This document shows, piece after piece, positions 15,664 to 23,484 of a DNA stretch of 26,928 nt (position 1 is its first letter; the number at the start of each line of letters is the position of its first letter). Source of the stretch: Candidatus Baldrarchaeum yapensis (GTDB lineage Archaea > Asgardarchaeota > Baldrarchaeia > Baldrarchaeales > Baldrarchaeaceae); contig JAEOSH010000025.1 in the NCBI GenBank assembly GCA_016840465.1, positions 1 through 26,928 of the forward strand, written 5' to 3'. The notes below the pieces were generated by a model, which was given only the letters and a program-made list of their open reading frames with translations, was not told where the DNA came from and did not search any database. Position numbers and translations under genes: made by a program.

Positions 15664-16707
15664 ATGAGGTTCTTCGTGACAACATCCCTAGGGTTTGGAG
15701 GATCACTTAAGGATCTGGAGCGCGTGTTAAGCGCACTTGAGAAAAGGAATTTGGAGTTTCTCGTGGATAAAGATGTTGCTCGACATCTTGGGAGGGATGG
15801 CGTGGACATTCATGACGCCGATGTTGACATGATCTTATCGATAGGCGGAGACGGGACCCTCCTCGAAACTCTCATCAAAATGAGAGATAGGCAGATACCA
15901 ATTCTTGGAATAAAAGGGTCCGGAAATCTCGGTTTCCTCACAGAGGTAAGCATTTTGAATTTTGACATAGCATTGGATAAACTGCTGAATGGAGAATGGT
16001 GGATTGAGAGAAGAACCCGACTCGATGCCGTTGCAAACAATGAATCTTGCCCTCCAGCACTCAACGAGGTTGCAATATTCGCGAAGCGCAGCGCAACCAT
16101 GATCAGATACTCCCTAAGAATAAATGACGAGCTCATATGGAGAGATGGAGCGGACGGGGTTCTTGTGGCAACACCGACGGGAAGCACCGCATATGCGATG
16201 AGTGCGGGTGGCCCTGTTGTTGCATATGATGCAAGAGTCTTCGTAATAGTTCCGGTTAATAGCATAAATCAGGCGAGAAGGCCATTTGTCATACCTGACT
16301 CTGTTGTCATAACGGTCGAGGATATAGAAAGTCCGGTGAGTTGCGAAGTGATCATAGATGGAAGGTACAGGGTTCCAATAGAGGACAATTTTGTCCAGAT
16401 AAGGAAGTCGAAGCACGACGCTCTTTTTGTGAGATTGACAAAGAAGAAGTTCTCATTTTTAAGCGAGAGGCTTGGCAAGAAGGCACAAATCTATGAGGAT
16501 ATTGAGAACATACCACCCAGCTCGAAATTCATCCTCAAGATTTTGGAGTATGAAGGACCACTTACGCAGAAGCAGATCGTGGAGAAGACAATGTTGCCGC
16601 CCCGCACTGTAAGGTACGCGCTCAATATACTGCTCGAGAAAGGATTAATAGTCAAAAAGGCGAGCCTGAGGGATACACGACAGTACGTGTATTCCCTTGC
16701 ATTTTAG
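15664..16707 (+). CDS. nadK: NAD kinase with C-terminal winged-helix domain
   Basis: Phosphorylates NAD to NADP with ATP or polyphosphate. The kinase part (about residues 1-270) has the catalytic ILSIGGDGTLLETL (GGDGT 61-65), GNLGFLTEV, the conserved NEVAIF (134-139) and DGVLVATPTGSTAYAMSAGGP. From about 283 a separate domain follows, PPSSKFILKILEYEGPLTQK then PPRTVRYALNILLEKGLI, ending SLRDTRQYVYSLAF; this is a MarR/ArsR-like winged helix-turn-helix. Typical NAD kinases stop near residue 270, so this is a fusion of 347 residues. The extra domain suggests DNA binding or self-regulation tied to NADP supply, which is inference. An AT-rich AAATAAAA at 15611-15618 may be the promoter. The stop overlaps the convergent HAD gene by four bases. 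Confidence 0.92.
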   Translation: MRFFVTTSLGFGGSLKDLERVLSALEKRNLEFLVDKDVARHLGRDGVDIHDADVDMILSIGGDGTLLETLIKMRDRQIPILGIKGSGNLGFLTEVSILNFDIALDKLLNGEWWIERRTRLDAVANNESCPPALNEVAIFAKRSATMIRYSLRINDELIWRDGADGVLVATPTGSTAYAMSAGGPVVAYDARVFVIVPVNSINQARRPFVIPDSVVITVEDIESPVSCEVIIDGRYRVPIEDNFVQIRKSKHDALFVRLTKKKFSFLSERLGKKAQIYEDIENIPPSSKFILKILEYEGPLTQKQIVEKTMLPPRTVRYALNILLEKGLIVKKASLRDTRQYVYSLAF

Positions 16708-17399
16708 TGCTCGAGTATTGTGAGGATGTCCATTAATCTTCGAAGTACCTTCACAGCCCCCGTCCTTAACAACTCGTCTCTGGTTGAAAATCCCCCTTCT
16801 ACTCCTATTGGCAGAATGCCCGCGTTTTTTGCAGCTAGAATATCGATGATGCTATCTCCGATAAGGAGAGCCTCATCAGGTGAAACCTCCAATTTACTAA
16901 GTAGTAAGATAAGGCCGCTGGGGTCCGGCTTGAGGGTTCTACCGTCATCTCTAGTTACGATTGCGTCGAAATACTTCTTTATATCAAATTTCTCGAGCAC
17001 ATAGTTTGTTACGGTTCTTCCATTGTTTGTTATGAGGCCGAGTTTTAGACCGATAGTTCTCAATCTTTCCAGTACCGTATCTACACCTTCCACAAGTGTT
17101 GTTACCTCGGCTGCCCTCCTTTCGTACTTTTCCGCGGTATCGACTATAACATCGTAAACTTTACTTGATAGTTCGGTCTTTTTCTGCTCCTCAAGGTAGG
17201 CCTTAGCCTTCCTATACATAGCGACGATTGTGTCTTTCTCGGATAGAATCTCCCGCGGAATGCCCAATCTTACAAGTTTTTGGATGATCTCACTCTTCAT
17301 ATTCTTTATATCGAGTTTCAGTCGCACAAGTGTCCCATCAAGGTCAAATATTACTGCTTTTATATTTCCGACTCTCAGCCGGCACCCAGAATTTTTCAT
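16704..17399 (-). CDS. HAD-superfamily phosphatase (phosphoglycolate phosphatase-like)
   Basis: Hydrolase with the catalytic FDLDGT (nucleophile Asp19, acid Asp21), motif II LITNNG, a motif III lysine in RTLKPDPSGL, and motif IV IGDSIIDILAAKNAG. A helical cap lies between about residues 30 and 100 (EKYERRAAEVTTLVEGVDTV). The 231 residues fit the Gph/PGPase subfamily. The real substrate cannot be read from sequence; phosphoglycolate, pyrophosphate or another small phosphate ester are all possible. It converges with nadK (stops overlapping by four bases) and is divergent from hisS, so it is probably a single-gene unit. ATG 17399 is the only reasonable start. Confidence 0.88.
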   Translation of the reverse strand: MKNSGCRLRVGNIKAVIFDLDGTLVRLKLDIKNMKSEIIQKLVRLGIPREILSEKDTIVAMYRKAKAYLEEQKKTELSSKVYDVIVDTAEKYERRAAEVTTLVEGVDTVLERLRTIGLKLGLITNNGRTVTNYVLEKFDIKKYFDAIVTRDDGRTLKPDPSGLILLLSKLEVSPDEALLIGDSIIDILAAKNAGILPIGVEGGFSTRDELLRTGAVKVLRRLMDILTILEH

Positions 17400-17531
17400 G
17401 TTGACTCCCTAGGGTTCGCTTTACACATGCCTAAAAGAAACATTTAGTAGAGCGATTTTATGTTAATAGACCGACCGCTATATCAATCTGTTCCTGAGTC
17501 TAGGATTCCCCAGAGCGTGGTGCACGGAAGT

Positions 17532-18869
17532 ATGGAGAAGTTGAAACCTCTGAGAGGAATGCGGGACTTCTTGCCGCCCGAAATGATAAGAAGAATGTGG
17601 GTAATAGAAAAAATAAGGGAGGTTTTCGAGAGTTACGGTTTTGATCCATTGGAAACCCCTGCTATTGAGAGGTGGAGCGTTCTCACGAGGAAGTGCGGAG
17701 AAGAGGTTATGAATCAGATTTTTAAGTTCAAAGACAAGGGAGGCAGAGACGTAGGGCTTAGATTCGACCTGACGGTTCCATTAGCGAGAATAGTGGCTTA
17801 TAGGAGGGAGTTGCCAAGGCCGTTTAAGAGGTACTGCATTTCTAGGGTATGGCGTTACGAGGAACCTCAGGCTGGGAGATACCGGGAGTTTTGGCAAGCT
17901 GATGTTGATATCATCGGGAGCGCAAGGCCCGAGGCGGACGTTGAAGTAATAGCAGTGGCAATAGATGCCTTGAAAAACGTTGGAATGAGCAGATTTGTTG
18001 TTAGATTGAACAACAGGAAGATCCTAGAGGCTGCGGCTATATGTGCGGGTGTTCCAAAGGAAAAGATTCTGGATGCGTTCCGCTCACTGGATAAATTGGA
18101 TAAAATAGGAGAGGATGGCGTTAGAGATGAAATGGCCTCTCGGGGAATTCCCGAAAGTGCGATTGACAACATTATGGAGTTCATAAAAGTTGACGGTGAA
18201 ACAAACGAGGAGGTTTTGAGAAATGTTGAGGGACTTATCGGAGGCATCGATATCGGAAGAGAGGGAATTTCTGAGCTTATCAGCATCTTAAAAATTTCAG
18301 AATATTACAAGATTGACGAGTATTTACGTGTAGATTTGAGTTTAGTGAGGGGGCTGGATTACTATACTGGGCCTGTGTTCGAGATAGCGGTAAAAGACGT
18401 AACTAAGGGTGTGAAGGTTGGAAGCGTTGCCGGAGGGGGAAGGTACGATACTTTGATCGAATTGTATGGTGGAGAGCCCACGCCCGCTGTTGGAATCTCA
18501 ATAGGTGTGGAGAGAGTCATAGAAGTACTCAATGAGAGGGGACAACTGGATTTTCTGCCGGATACACTTGTGAGAGTCTTCGTGATCCCGGTGAACGACA
18601 AGGTTCGGGCGGATGCTATAAGGATAGCCCAGATGCTAAGATCCGCAAGTATACCAACCGATATTGAACTCATGGGTAGAAAGCTTGGGCGCGCGCTGGA
18701 GTACGCTGATAAGAAGGGGATACCTCTCGCCGTAATTGTTGGCCCTCAGGAGCTCAAGGAGGGGCATGTTGTTGTACGAAATATGAAAACGAGAGCGCAA
18801 GAAAAAGTGAAAATTGCGGAGTTGGTTGATTATGTGAAGTCTCAGATAAAAACGCGAGTTTTCACATGA
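17532..18869 (+). CDS. hisS: Histidyl-tRNA synthetase
   Basis: Class II aminoacyl-tRNA synthetase charging tRNA-His. Motifs are LRGMRDFLPPE at the N-terminus, motif 1 region LETPAIERW, and motif 2 FKRYCISRVWRYEEPQAGRYREF. The histidine-specific LVRGLDYYTGPVFEI and motif 3 VGISIGVERVIEVL follow. An anticodon-binding domain runs from about VRVFVIPVNDKVRADA to the end. ATG 17532 is favoured since family members begin close to the KLKPLRGMRDF stretch. An upstream in-frame ATG at 17460 would add 24 residues without family similarity. Length from 17532 is 445 residues, normal. It converges with the hexuloisomerase gene (eight-base gap). Confidence 0.95.
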   Translation: MEKLKPLRGMRDFLPPEMIRRMWVIEKIREVFESYGFDPLETPAIERWSVLTRKCGEEVMNQIFKFKDKGGRDVGLRFDLTVPLARIVAYRRELPRPFKRYCISRVWRYEEPQAGRYREFWQADVDIIGSARPEADVEVIAVAIDALKNVGMSRFVVRLNNRKILEAAAICAGVPKEKILDAFRSLDKLDKIGEDGVRDEMASRGIPESAIDNIMEFIKVDGETNEEVLRNVEGLIGGIDIGREGISELISILKISEYYKIDEYLRVDLSLVRGLDYYTGPVFEIAVKDVTKGVKVGSVAGGGRYDTLIELYGGEPTPAVGISIGVERVIEVLNERGQLDFLPDTLVRVFVIPVNDKVRADAIRIAQMLRSASIPTDIELMGRKLGRALEYADKKGIPLAVIVGPQELKEGHVVVRNMKTRAQEKVKIAELVDYVKSQIKTRVFT

Positions 18870-18877
18870 TCATTTTG

Positions 18878-19447
18878 TCATTTTCTGACACGTGCGGCTA
18901 TTTCGGCTGCGAGGCCCTCTAAGATAACCATTGCACTGACTTCGAATAGTGCGCCACGGAGGGAAATCGTATCTATCGGTTCACCACTCATGTAATCTGG
19001 GAACTCCTTCATGGGTGGCGAGGCTCGAGGCTTCACTCTACCCTTTACTTCCACTATATAGTCTGCGAGTTTGCCTAACGTCGAATCCGGATACGAAGTG
19101 ACCGCGATCACTGTTGCGCCCCGCTCATGCGCAATGCTACAGACATCTATCACTTCTTCGGTCTCTCCTGAGCCGGATATTGCAAATACGACATCCCTTT
19201 CTCCCCTTATTGGAAGATAAACATCAGATACTTCCTCCCCCGCGAGAGATACGTTTATGCCGAGTTGAACGAGCCTTATAGCGAAATCCCTTGCGACGAC
19301 GAACGACCTTCCGACACCGACGACTATTACCCTATCTGCGTTCCTTATCACGTCTACGATTTTGTTTATTGTCTTCTCGTCTATTCTATCGATATTTTTT
19401 CTAACCTCCTTTAGCAGCGCATTTGCAAACTCCTTGAGTATGCTCAT
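18878..19447 (-). CDS. hxlB: 6-phospho-3-hexuloisomerase (SIS domain)
   Basis: Interconverts fructose 6-phosphate and arabino-hex-3-ulose 6-phosphate. In archaea lacking the oxidative pentose phosphate route, the reverse ribulose monophosphate pathway uses this step to make ribulose 5-phosphate. The 189 residues form one SIS domain with RVIVVGVGRSFVVARDFAIRL, GEEVSDVYLP, and the phosphosugar loop AISGSGETEEVIDV. The tail is DTISLRGALFEVSAMVILEGL, all matching the PHI family. GAGGGG precedes ATG 19447. The partner hexulose-phosphate synthase (HxlA) is not visible in the window. The other SIS proteins of this size (GmhA-like) lack the GVGRS and SGSGET pairing seen here. Confidence 0.9.
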   Translation of the reverse strand: MSILKEFANALLKEVRKNIDRIDEKTINKIVDVIRNADRVIVVGVGRSFVVARDFAIRLVQLGINVSLAGEEVSDVYLPIRGERDVVFAISGSGETEEVIDVCSIAHERGATVIAVTSYPDSTLGKLADYIVEVKGRVKPRASPPMKEFPDYMSGEPIDTISLRGALFEVSAMVILEGLAAEIAARVRK

Positions 19448-19585
19448 CAGTACCCCTCAGGGAATTTGTGCCATAAGGTCAAGAAGATCCAGGAGGAGTC
19501 GATCTTTCAAAGCTTTCCATAAGGGTCAAGATAATAATTCATGACGTTAGACGAATTCTTGACCATTTGGTACGTCTAGGACGTT

Positions 19586-19600
19586 AAGTATATATTTTTG
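19586..19600 (+). promoter_or_regulatory. TATA-like element in the hxlB-mutase gap
   Basis: AAGTATATATTTTTG is an AT-rich TATA-like stretch centred near 19591, about 27 bases before the GTG of a 42-codon frame at 19620. The rest of 19448-19585 holds the hxlB upstream region, including an AGACG/CGTCT repeat pair, and no gene that I can support. Confidence 0.35.
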
Positions 19601-19619
19601 TATTTGATTTCTGCGCATT

Positions 19620-19748
19620 GTGTATACGGTGCTCGAAAAAGTTTCAGGGAGGCAAGATATATTTCGAGACACCCGTGTAACGATGATGTTTACGGAAGAT
19701 ACATTAATCATGCATGATATAATACCTTTGGAATTTATAAAGCGTTAG
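19620..19748 (+). CDS. Possible leaderless small ORF, 42 residues
   Basis: An open frame from GTG 19620 to TAG 19748 begins VYTVLEKVSGRQDIF, continues with a mixed sequence containing VTMMFTEDTL, and ends IPLEFIKR. The GTG falls at the spacing expected for a leaderless transcript from the TATA element at 19586-19600. The 3' end carries the TATA box for the mutase operon. I recognise no family, and an open frame of this length can occur by chance, so support is weak. Confidence 0.22.
   Translation: MYTVLEKVSGRQDIFRDTRVTMMFTEDTLIMHDIIPLEFIKR
19734..19740 (+). promoter_or_regulatory. Promoter of the mutase-B12 operon
   Basis: TTTATAA preceded by GGAA lies 42-48 bases ahead of ATG 19782, predicting a start near 19763 and a leader of about 19 bases that includes GAGGTG (19770-19775). 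Confidence 0.5.
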
Positions 19749-19781
19749 AAGCTAAGAGGGAAATATGCCGAGGTGCCTGGC

Positions 19782-21461
19782 ATGTTCAGACGAGAAACGT
19801 TGGAAGAAATCGAAAACAGGTTAAAGGAATGGGAGAAGCTTGTACAGGAGGAAACAAAGATAATTCCCGAGAGAGAAAAGGAGTTTCGCACGCTTTCGGG
19901 AATTCCCGTGAAAAGAGTGTACACACCACTTGATATTAAGGATAAGGATTACATGCGAGACTTAGGACTACCGGGCGAGTATCCATTCACTCGTGGTATC
20001 CACACCACGATGTATAGGGCAAGATTTTGGACAATGAGGCAGTTTTCCGGGTATGGAGGGCCTGAGGAGACGAATAGAAGACTAAAGTACCTATTAAAGC
20101 ATGGCGAGACCGGTCTCAGTTTGGCGTTTGACTTCCCGACAATAATGGGACTTGACTCGGATCATCCGCTCGCACATGGCGAGGTTGGCGTTTGTGGGGT
20201 TGCAGTGGATACTCTGAAGGACATGGAGATAATATTCGATGGCATTCCGATGGATAAGGTTACCACCAACATGACGATAAACCACCCGGCGACCGTCCTT
20301 CTGGCGATGTACATAGCCGCTGCGGAAAAGCAGGGAGTTCCACCAACTAAGATAGGCGGGACAACTCAGAACGACCCGCTAAAGGAGTTCATCGCCCAGA
20401 AATCCTACGTATTCCCTCCAGAGCCTGCAGTGAAACTGGCGATAGACATCATAGAGTACTGTACGAAACACGTACCAAAATGGAATCCCATCAGCATAAG
20501 CGGTTATCACATTAGAGAAGCTGGCGCCACCGCTGTGCAGGAGCTTGCGTTCACGTTGGCGGACGGGATAACATATGTTAAGCAGGCAATAGAGAGAGGG
20601 ATGGATGTAGATCAATTTGCACCGAGGCTTTCATTCTTCTTTGCTGCTCACATCGACTTCTTCGAGGAGATTGCAAAGTTCAGGGCTGCACGGAGAATGT
20701 GGGCGAAAATAATGAAGGAGTGGTTTGGGGCTAAGAAACCAAGGTCGATGTGGATGAGGTTCCATGTACAGACATCGGGTGTGTCATTAACTGCTCAGCA
20801 ACCCGAGAACAACATTGTAAGAGTGGCAATAGAGGCCCTTGCCGCCGTGCTGGGAGGCTGCCAAAGCCTTCACACGAATAGCATGGACGAGGCATGGGCC
20901 CTTCCATCCGAAAAGGCTGTCAAGATTGCCTTAAGAACCCAGCAGGTAATTGCATATGAGACCGGGGTTGCAAACACCGTTGATCCGCTGGCCGGTTCAT
21001 ATTACGTTGAATGGTTAACGGACAAGATAGAGGAGGAGGCATGGAAGTACATAGATAGGATAGAGAGCATGGGAGGTATGATAGAGGCGATAAAGAAGGG
21101 CTTCCCGCAAAGAGAGATAGCGGATAGCGCGTATAGGTTCCAGAAAGAAGTTGAAGAGGGCAAGAGGATAATTGTCGGAGTAAATGCATTCGTGGATGAG
21201 GACGAGAAGCTCGAAATTCCGCTCCTAAGGGTGGATCCTGAGATCGAAAAGAGGCAAATTGAGAGGCTTAAGAGGATAAAGAAGGAGAGAGACAACTCAA
21301 AGGTGCAACAACGCCTCGCAGAATTGCGAAGAGCAGCGGAGAGAGGGGAAAACGTGATGCCATACATTCTGAATGCCGTAAAGGTGTACGCAACACTCGG
21401 AGAGATAATGGACACTCTTAAGGAGGTGTACGGAGAGTACAAGGAGCCAATACTCTTCTAA
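19782..21461 (+). CDS. Acyl-CoA mutase large subunit, isobutyryl-CoA mutase-like specificity residues
   Basis: Adenosylcobalamin-dependent carbon-skeleton mutase, catalytic TIM-barrel subunit; the B12 domain is the separate next gene. Family signatures are [44 protein letters not shown] (catalytic His243) and [13 protein letters not shown]. The C-terminal part has [14 protein letters not shown] and [15 protein letters not shown]. It would normally be named methylmalonyl-CoA mutase. In that enzyme (Propionibacterium numbering) Tyr89 and Arg207 contact the substrate carboxylate. The gap-free equivalents here are Phe88 (RQFSG) and Gln206 (EFIAQKSY), matching Phe80/Gln198 of isobutyryl-CoA mutase, while Ala fills the place of the 2-hydroxyisobutyryl enzyme's Asp. 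No epimerase or propionyl-CoA carboxylase is nearby. ATG 19782 has GAGGTG six bases upstream; GTG 19773 is the alternative. Length is 559 residues. Confidence 0.9.
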   Translation: MFRRETLEEIENRLKEWEKLVQEETKIIPEREKEFRTLSGIPVKRVYTPLDIKDKDYMRDLGLPGEYPFTRGIHTTMYRARFWTMRQFSGYGGPEETNRRLKYLLKHGETGLSLAFDFPTIMGLDSDHPLAHGEVGVCGVAVDTLKDMEIIFDGIPMDKVTTNMTINHPATVLLAMYIAAAEKQGVPPTKIGGTTQNDPLKEFIAQKSYVFPPEPAVKLAIDIIEYCTKHVPKWNPISISGYHIREAGATAVQELAFTLADGITYVKQAIERGMDVDQFAPRLSFFFAAHIDFFEEIAKFRAARRMWAKIMKEWFGAKKPRSMWMRFHVQTSGVSLTAQQPENNIVRVAIEALAAVLGGCQSLHTNSMDEAWALPSEKAVKIALRTQQVIAYETGVANTVDPLAGSYYVEWLTDKIEEEAWKYIDRIESMGGMIEAIKKGFPQREIADSAYRFQKEVEEGKRIIVGVNAFVDEDEKLEIPLLRVDPEIEKRQIERLKRIKKERDNSKVQQRLAELRRAAERGENVMPYILNAVKVYATLGEIMDTLKEVYGEYKEPILF

Positions 21462-21485
21462 ACTTTCGTTCGAGTTATTTGCGCG

Positions 21486-21917
21486 GTGGTGATTCCAGTG
21501 GGGGAAGAAAAGAAAGAGGAAAGAAAAATAAGAGTGCTGATTGCAAAACCTGGGCTTAATGGGCATGATCGCGGAGCTAAGGTTGTCGCCAGGGGTCTAA
21601 GGGATGCGGGCATGGAGGTAATATATACTGGACTGAGACAGACCCCGGAACAAATTGTGGAAACGGCGATTCAAGAGGACGTTGACGTGGTTGGTTTGAG
21701 CATACTCAGTGGGGCCCATATGACGCTGCTTCCGAAAGTTGTTCAACTATTAAGAGAGCGGGGAGCAGATGATGTACTGGTGATTGCGGGTGGCATAATA
21801 CCCACAGAGGATATACCGAAGTTGAAAGAGGCGGGCATTGCAGAAGTGTTCTTGCCCGGCGCACCGATTAGCAAGATAGTGGAATTCATAAAGAAGAACG
21901 TAAGAAAACGGCGATAG
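21486..21917 (+). CDS. Cobalamin-binding small subunit of acyl-CoA mutase
   Basis: B12-binding Rossmann-like domain that supplies the lower-ligand histidine to the mutase. Motifs are [18 protein letters not shown] near residues 21-38, [33 protein letters not shown] (SxL motif) and [12 protein letters not shown] (GG motif). The first motif normally reads DxHxxG. Here the Asp is Asn25 (codon AAT at 21558-21560), followed by His27 and Gly30, so the Asp that hydrogen-bonds the cobalt-ligating His is changed. The 143 residues match the separate small subunits of archaeal mutases. GTG 21486 is used; GTG 21498, six bases after GGTGGTG, may be the true start. It lies 24 bases after the large subunit. 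Confidence 0.93.
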   Translation: MVIPVGEEKKEERKIRVLIAKPGLNGHDRGAKVVARGLRDAGMEVIYTGLRQTPEQIVETAIQEDVDVVGLSILSGAHMTLLPKVVQLLRERGADDVLVIAGGIIPTEDIPKLKEAGIAEVFLPGAPISKIVEFIKKNVRKRR

Positions 21918-21928
21918 AGGTAGTCCTA

Positions 21929-22915
21929 TTGGCGGAAGGAGACATAGAGTTCGTGGAAAGAATTGCAGAGGGCGTCCTGAGGGGGGATGTTAGGAGCATA
22001 GCGAGAGCGATATCGATAGTTGAGAACGAGCCGCGCCTTGCTCCCCTTCTCATTTCCAAAATATTTCCGTACACCGGACGGGCGCACATTGTTGGAGTGA
22101 CGGGGCCGCCAGGTAGTGGGAAGAGTTCCCTAATAGCTAAATTGGCAAAGATATGGAGGAAGGACGGAAAAAAGATAGGAATAATTGCCGTTGACCCCAC
22201 CAGTCCCTTCACGGGTGGCGCCCTTCTCGGCGATAGAATAAGAATGCAGGAACTCACGGGCGACAAAGACGTTTATATAAGAAGTATGGCGTCGCGCGGG
22301 AGCCTCGATGGTCTCTCGAGGGCTACAAGGGATGCAATAAAGATACTTGATGCGGCCGGTAAAGACATAATAATCGTTGAGACAGTTGGCGCGGGACAGG
22401 CAGAGGTTGGAATAGTGAAAGTTGCACATACCGTTTTGGTTGTATTATGCCCCGGCCTTGGTGACGAGATACAATTTCTGAAAGCGGGTATTATGGAAAT
22501 AGGAGACATATTTGTCGTGAATAAGGCCGATATAGGTGATGCTGATAGAGTTGTCTTGGAAATAGAAAATATTCTGGAGATGGCATCTGAGTTCTTGCCG
22601 CAGAAGCCCGCGTGGGCTCCACTTGTCATAAAGACCTCAGTCATTACGAATGAGGGAATTGAAAAACTTGTGAGGAGTATAGAGGAGCACTATGCGTATA
22701 TCAGGGGAACATCAGAAGGCGAGTTTGTTAGGGACAAGATTATCGAGGAACTTGTGGACATCATCGGCGAGAATGTAAGGGAGTATGCGCGTCATTTAAT
22801 AACAAAGGATTCCATGTGCAACGAGATACTTGAGAGGGTTCTTAAGAAAGATATAGATCCGTACACCGCCGCAAGGAAAATACTTGCCGAGATGCTCAAG
22901 AGGCGGGAGTTTTGA
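21929..22915 (+). CDS. meaB: MeaB/ArgK-type G-protein chaperone of B12 mutases
   Basis: SIMIBI-class GTPase that gates cofactor loading and protects acyl-CoA mutases from inactivation. The P-loop is GVTGPPGSGKSSLIAKL (GPPGSGKS 59-66), followed by VDPTSPFTGGALLGDRIRM, the family's metal and switch region. Next come ETVGAGQAEV and the base-recognition NKAD. The C-terminal helical dimerisation arm ends the 328-residue protein, usual length. The start is TTG 21929 with GAGGT seven bases upstream, 12 bases after the small subunit stop. Its presence between the mutase subunits and the adenosyltransferase shows a complete loading set in one operon. The stop TGA shares a base with the ATG of the adenosyltransferase gene. 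Confidence 0.94.
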   Translation: MAEGDIEFVERIAEGVLRGDVRSIARAISIVENEPRLAPLLISKIFPYTGRAHIVGVTGPPGSGKSSLIAKLAKIWRKDGKKIGIIAVDPTSPFTGGALLGDRIRMQELTGDKDVYIRSMASRGSLDGLSRATRDAIKILDAAGKDIIIVETVGAGQAEVGIVKVAHTVLVVLCPGLGDEIQFLKAGIMEIGDIFVVNKADIGDADRVVLEIENILEMASEFLPQKPAWAPLVIKTSVITNEGIEKLVRSIEEHYAYIRGTSEGEFVRDKIIEELVDIIGENVREYARHLITKDSMCNEILERVLKKDIDPYTAARKILAEMLKRREF

Positions 22916-23457
22916 TGTCGCATGATAGGCCGCGTCTAAAGCAGGGACTAATACAGGTTTATACGGGCGATGGTAAGGGTAAAACTACTGCGGCACTCGG
23001 TCTGGCAATGAGAGCAGTGGGACACGGGCTTAAAGTTATAATGGTGCAGTTCATGAAGGGAAGGTTCAACTATGGAGAGTTAAAGGTAGCAAAATACCTT
23101 CCGAATTTCGAAATAGTGTCTTTTGGGACACCGGACTTTGTTGATCCATCGAACATCAGAGATGTCGATCGAGAAGAAGCTAGGAAGGCCATGGACTTCG
23201 CCAAGAGGGTTATAGAGAGCGGGGATTACGATGTTGTCATATTGGATGAGATAAACGTGGCGATGGATTTCGGCCTTGTAGATGTGAATGAAGTGATAAA
23301 TATGCTTAAGAACAAACCCCGTCACGTCGAGGTTGTACTTACTGGTAGGTACGCGCCAAGAGAAATACTTGAAATGGCGGACCTCGTGACGATAATGAGG
23401 AACGTAAAACATCCGTATGAGCGGGGTATTATTGCAAGGAGAGGAATAGATTTCTAA
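22915..23457 (+). CDS. cobO: Cob(I)alamin adenosyltransferase (CobA/CobO/BtuR family)
   Basis: Transfers the adenosyl group of ATP to cob(I)alamin, making the cofactor used by the mutase upstream. The N-terminal P-loop is IQVYTGDGKGKTTAALGLAMRA, followed by VIMVQFMKGRFNYGE and YDVVILDEINVAMDFGLV. VVLTGRYAPREILEMADLVT and the family's end KHPYERGIIARRGIDF complete it. The 180 residues fit the CobA type, not the PduO or EutT types. ATG 22915 overlaps the meaB stop as TGATG; a TTG at 22912 is also in frame. It is the last gene of the mutase operon; guaA follows after 27 bases and may be read through. Confidence 0.94.
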   Translation: MSHDRPRLKQGLIQVYTGDGKGKTTAALGLAMRAVGHGLKVIMVQFMKGRFNYGELKVAKYLPNFEIVSFGTPDFVDPSNIRDVDREEARKAMDFAKRVIESGDYDVVILDEINVAMDFGLVDVNEVINMLKNKPRHVEVVLTGRYAPREILEMADLVTIMRNVKHPYERGIIARRGIDF

Positions 23458-23484
23458 GTTCTATATCAACTTGTTCATGACGGG

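Noticed and set aside
21002-21442. 146-codon serine/leucine-rich minus-strand frame
   Set aside because: Antisense of the mutase large subunit; composition is typical of reverse reading of charged helices.
19782-21461. Straight naming as methylmalonyl-CoA mutase
   Set aside because: Phe88 and Gln206 replace the Tyr and Arg that bind the methylmalonyl carboxylate; kept as acyl-CoA mutase with isobutyryl-type residues.
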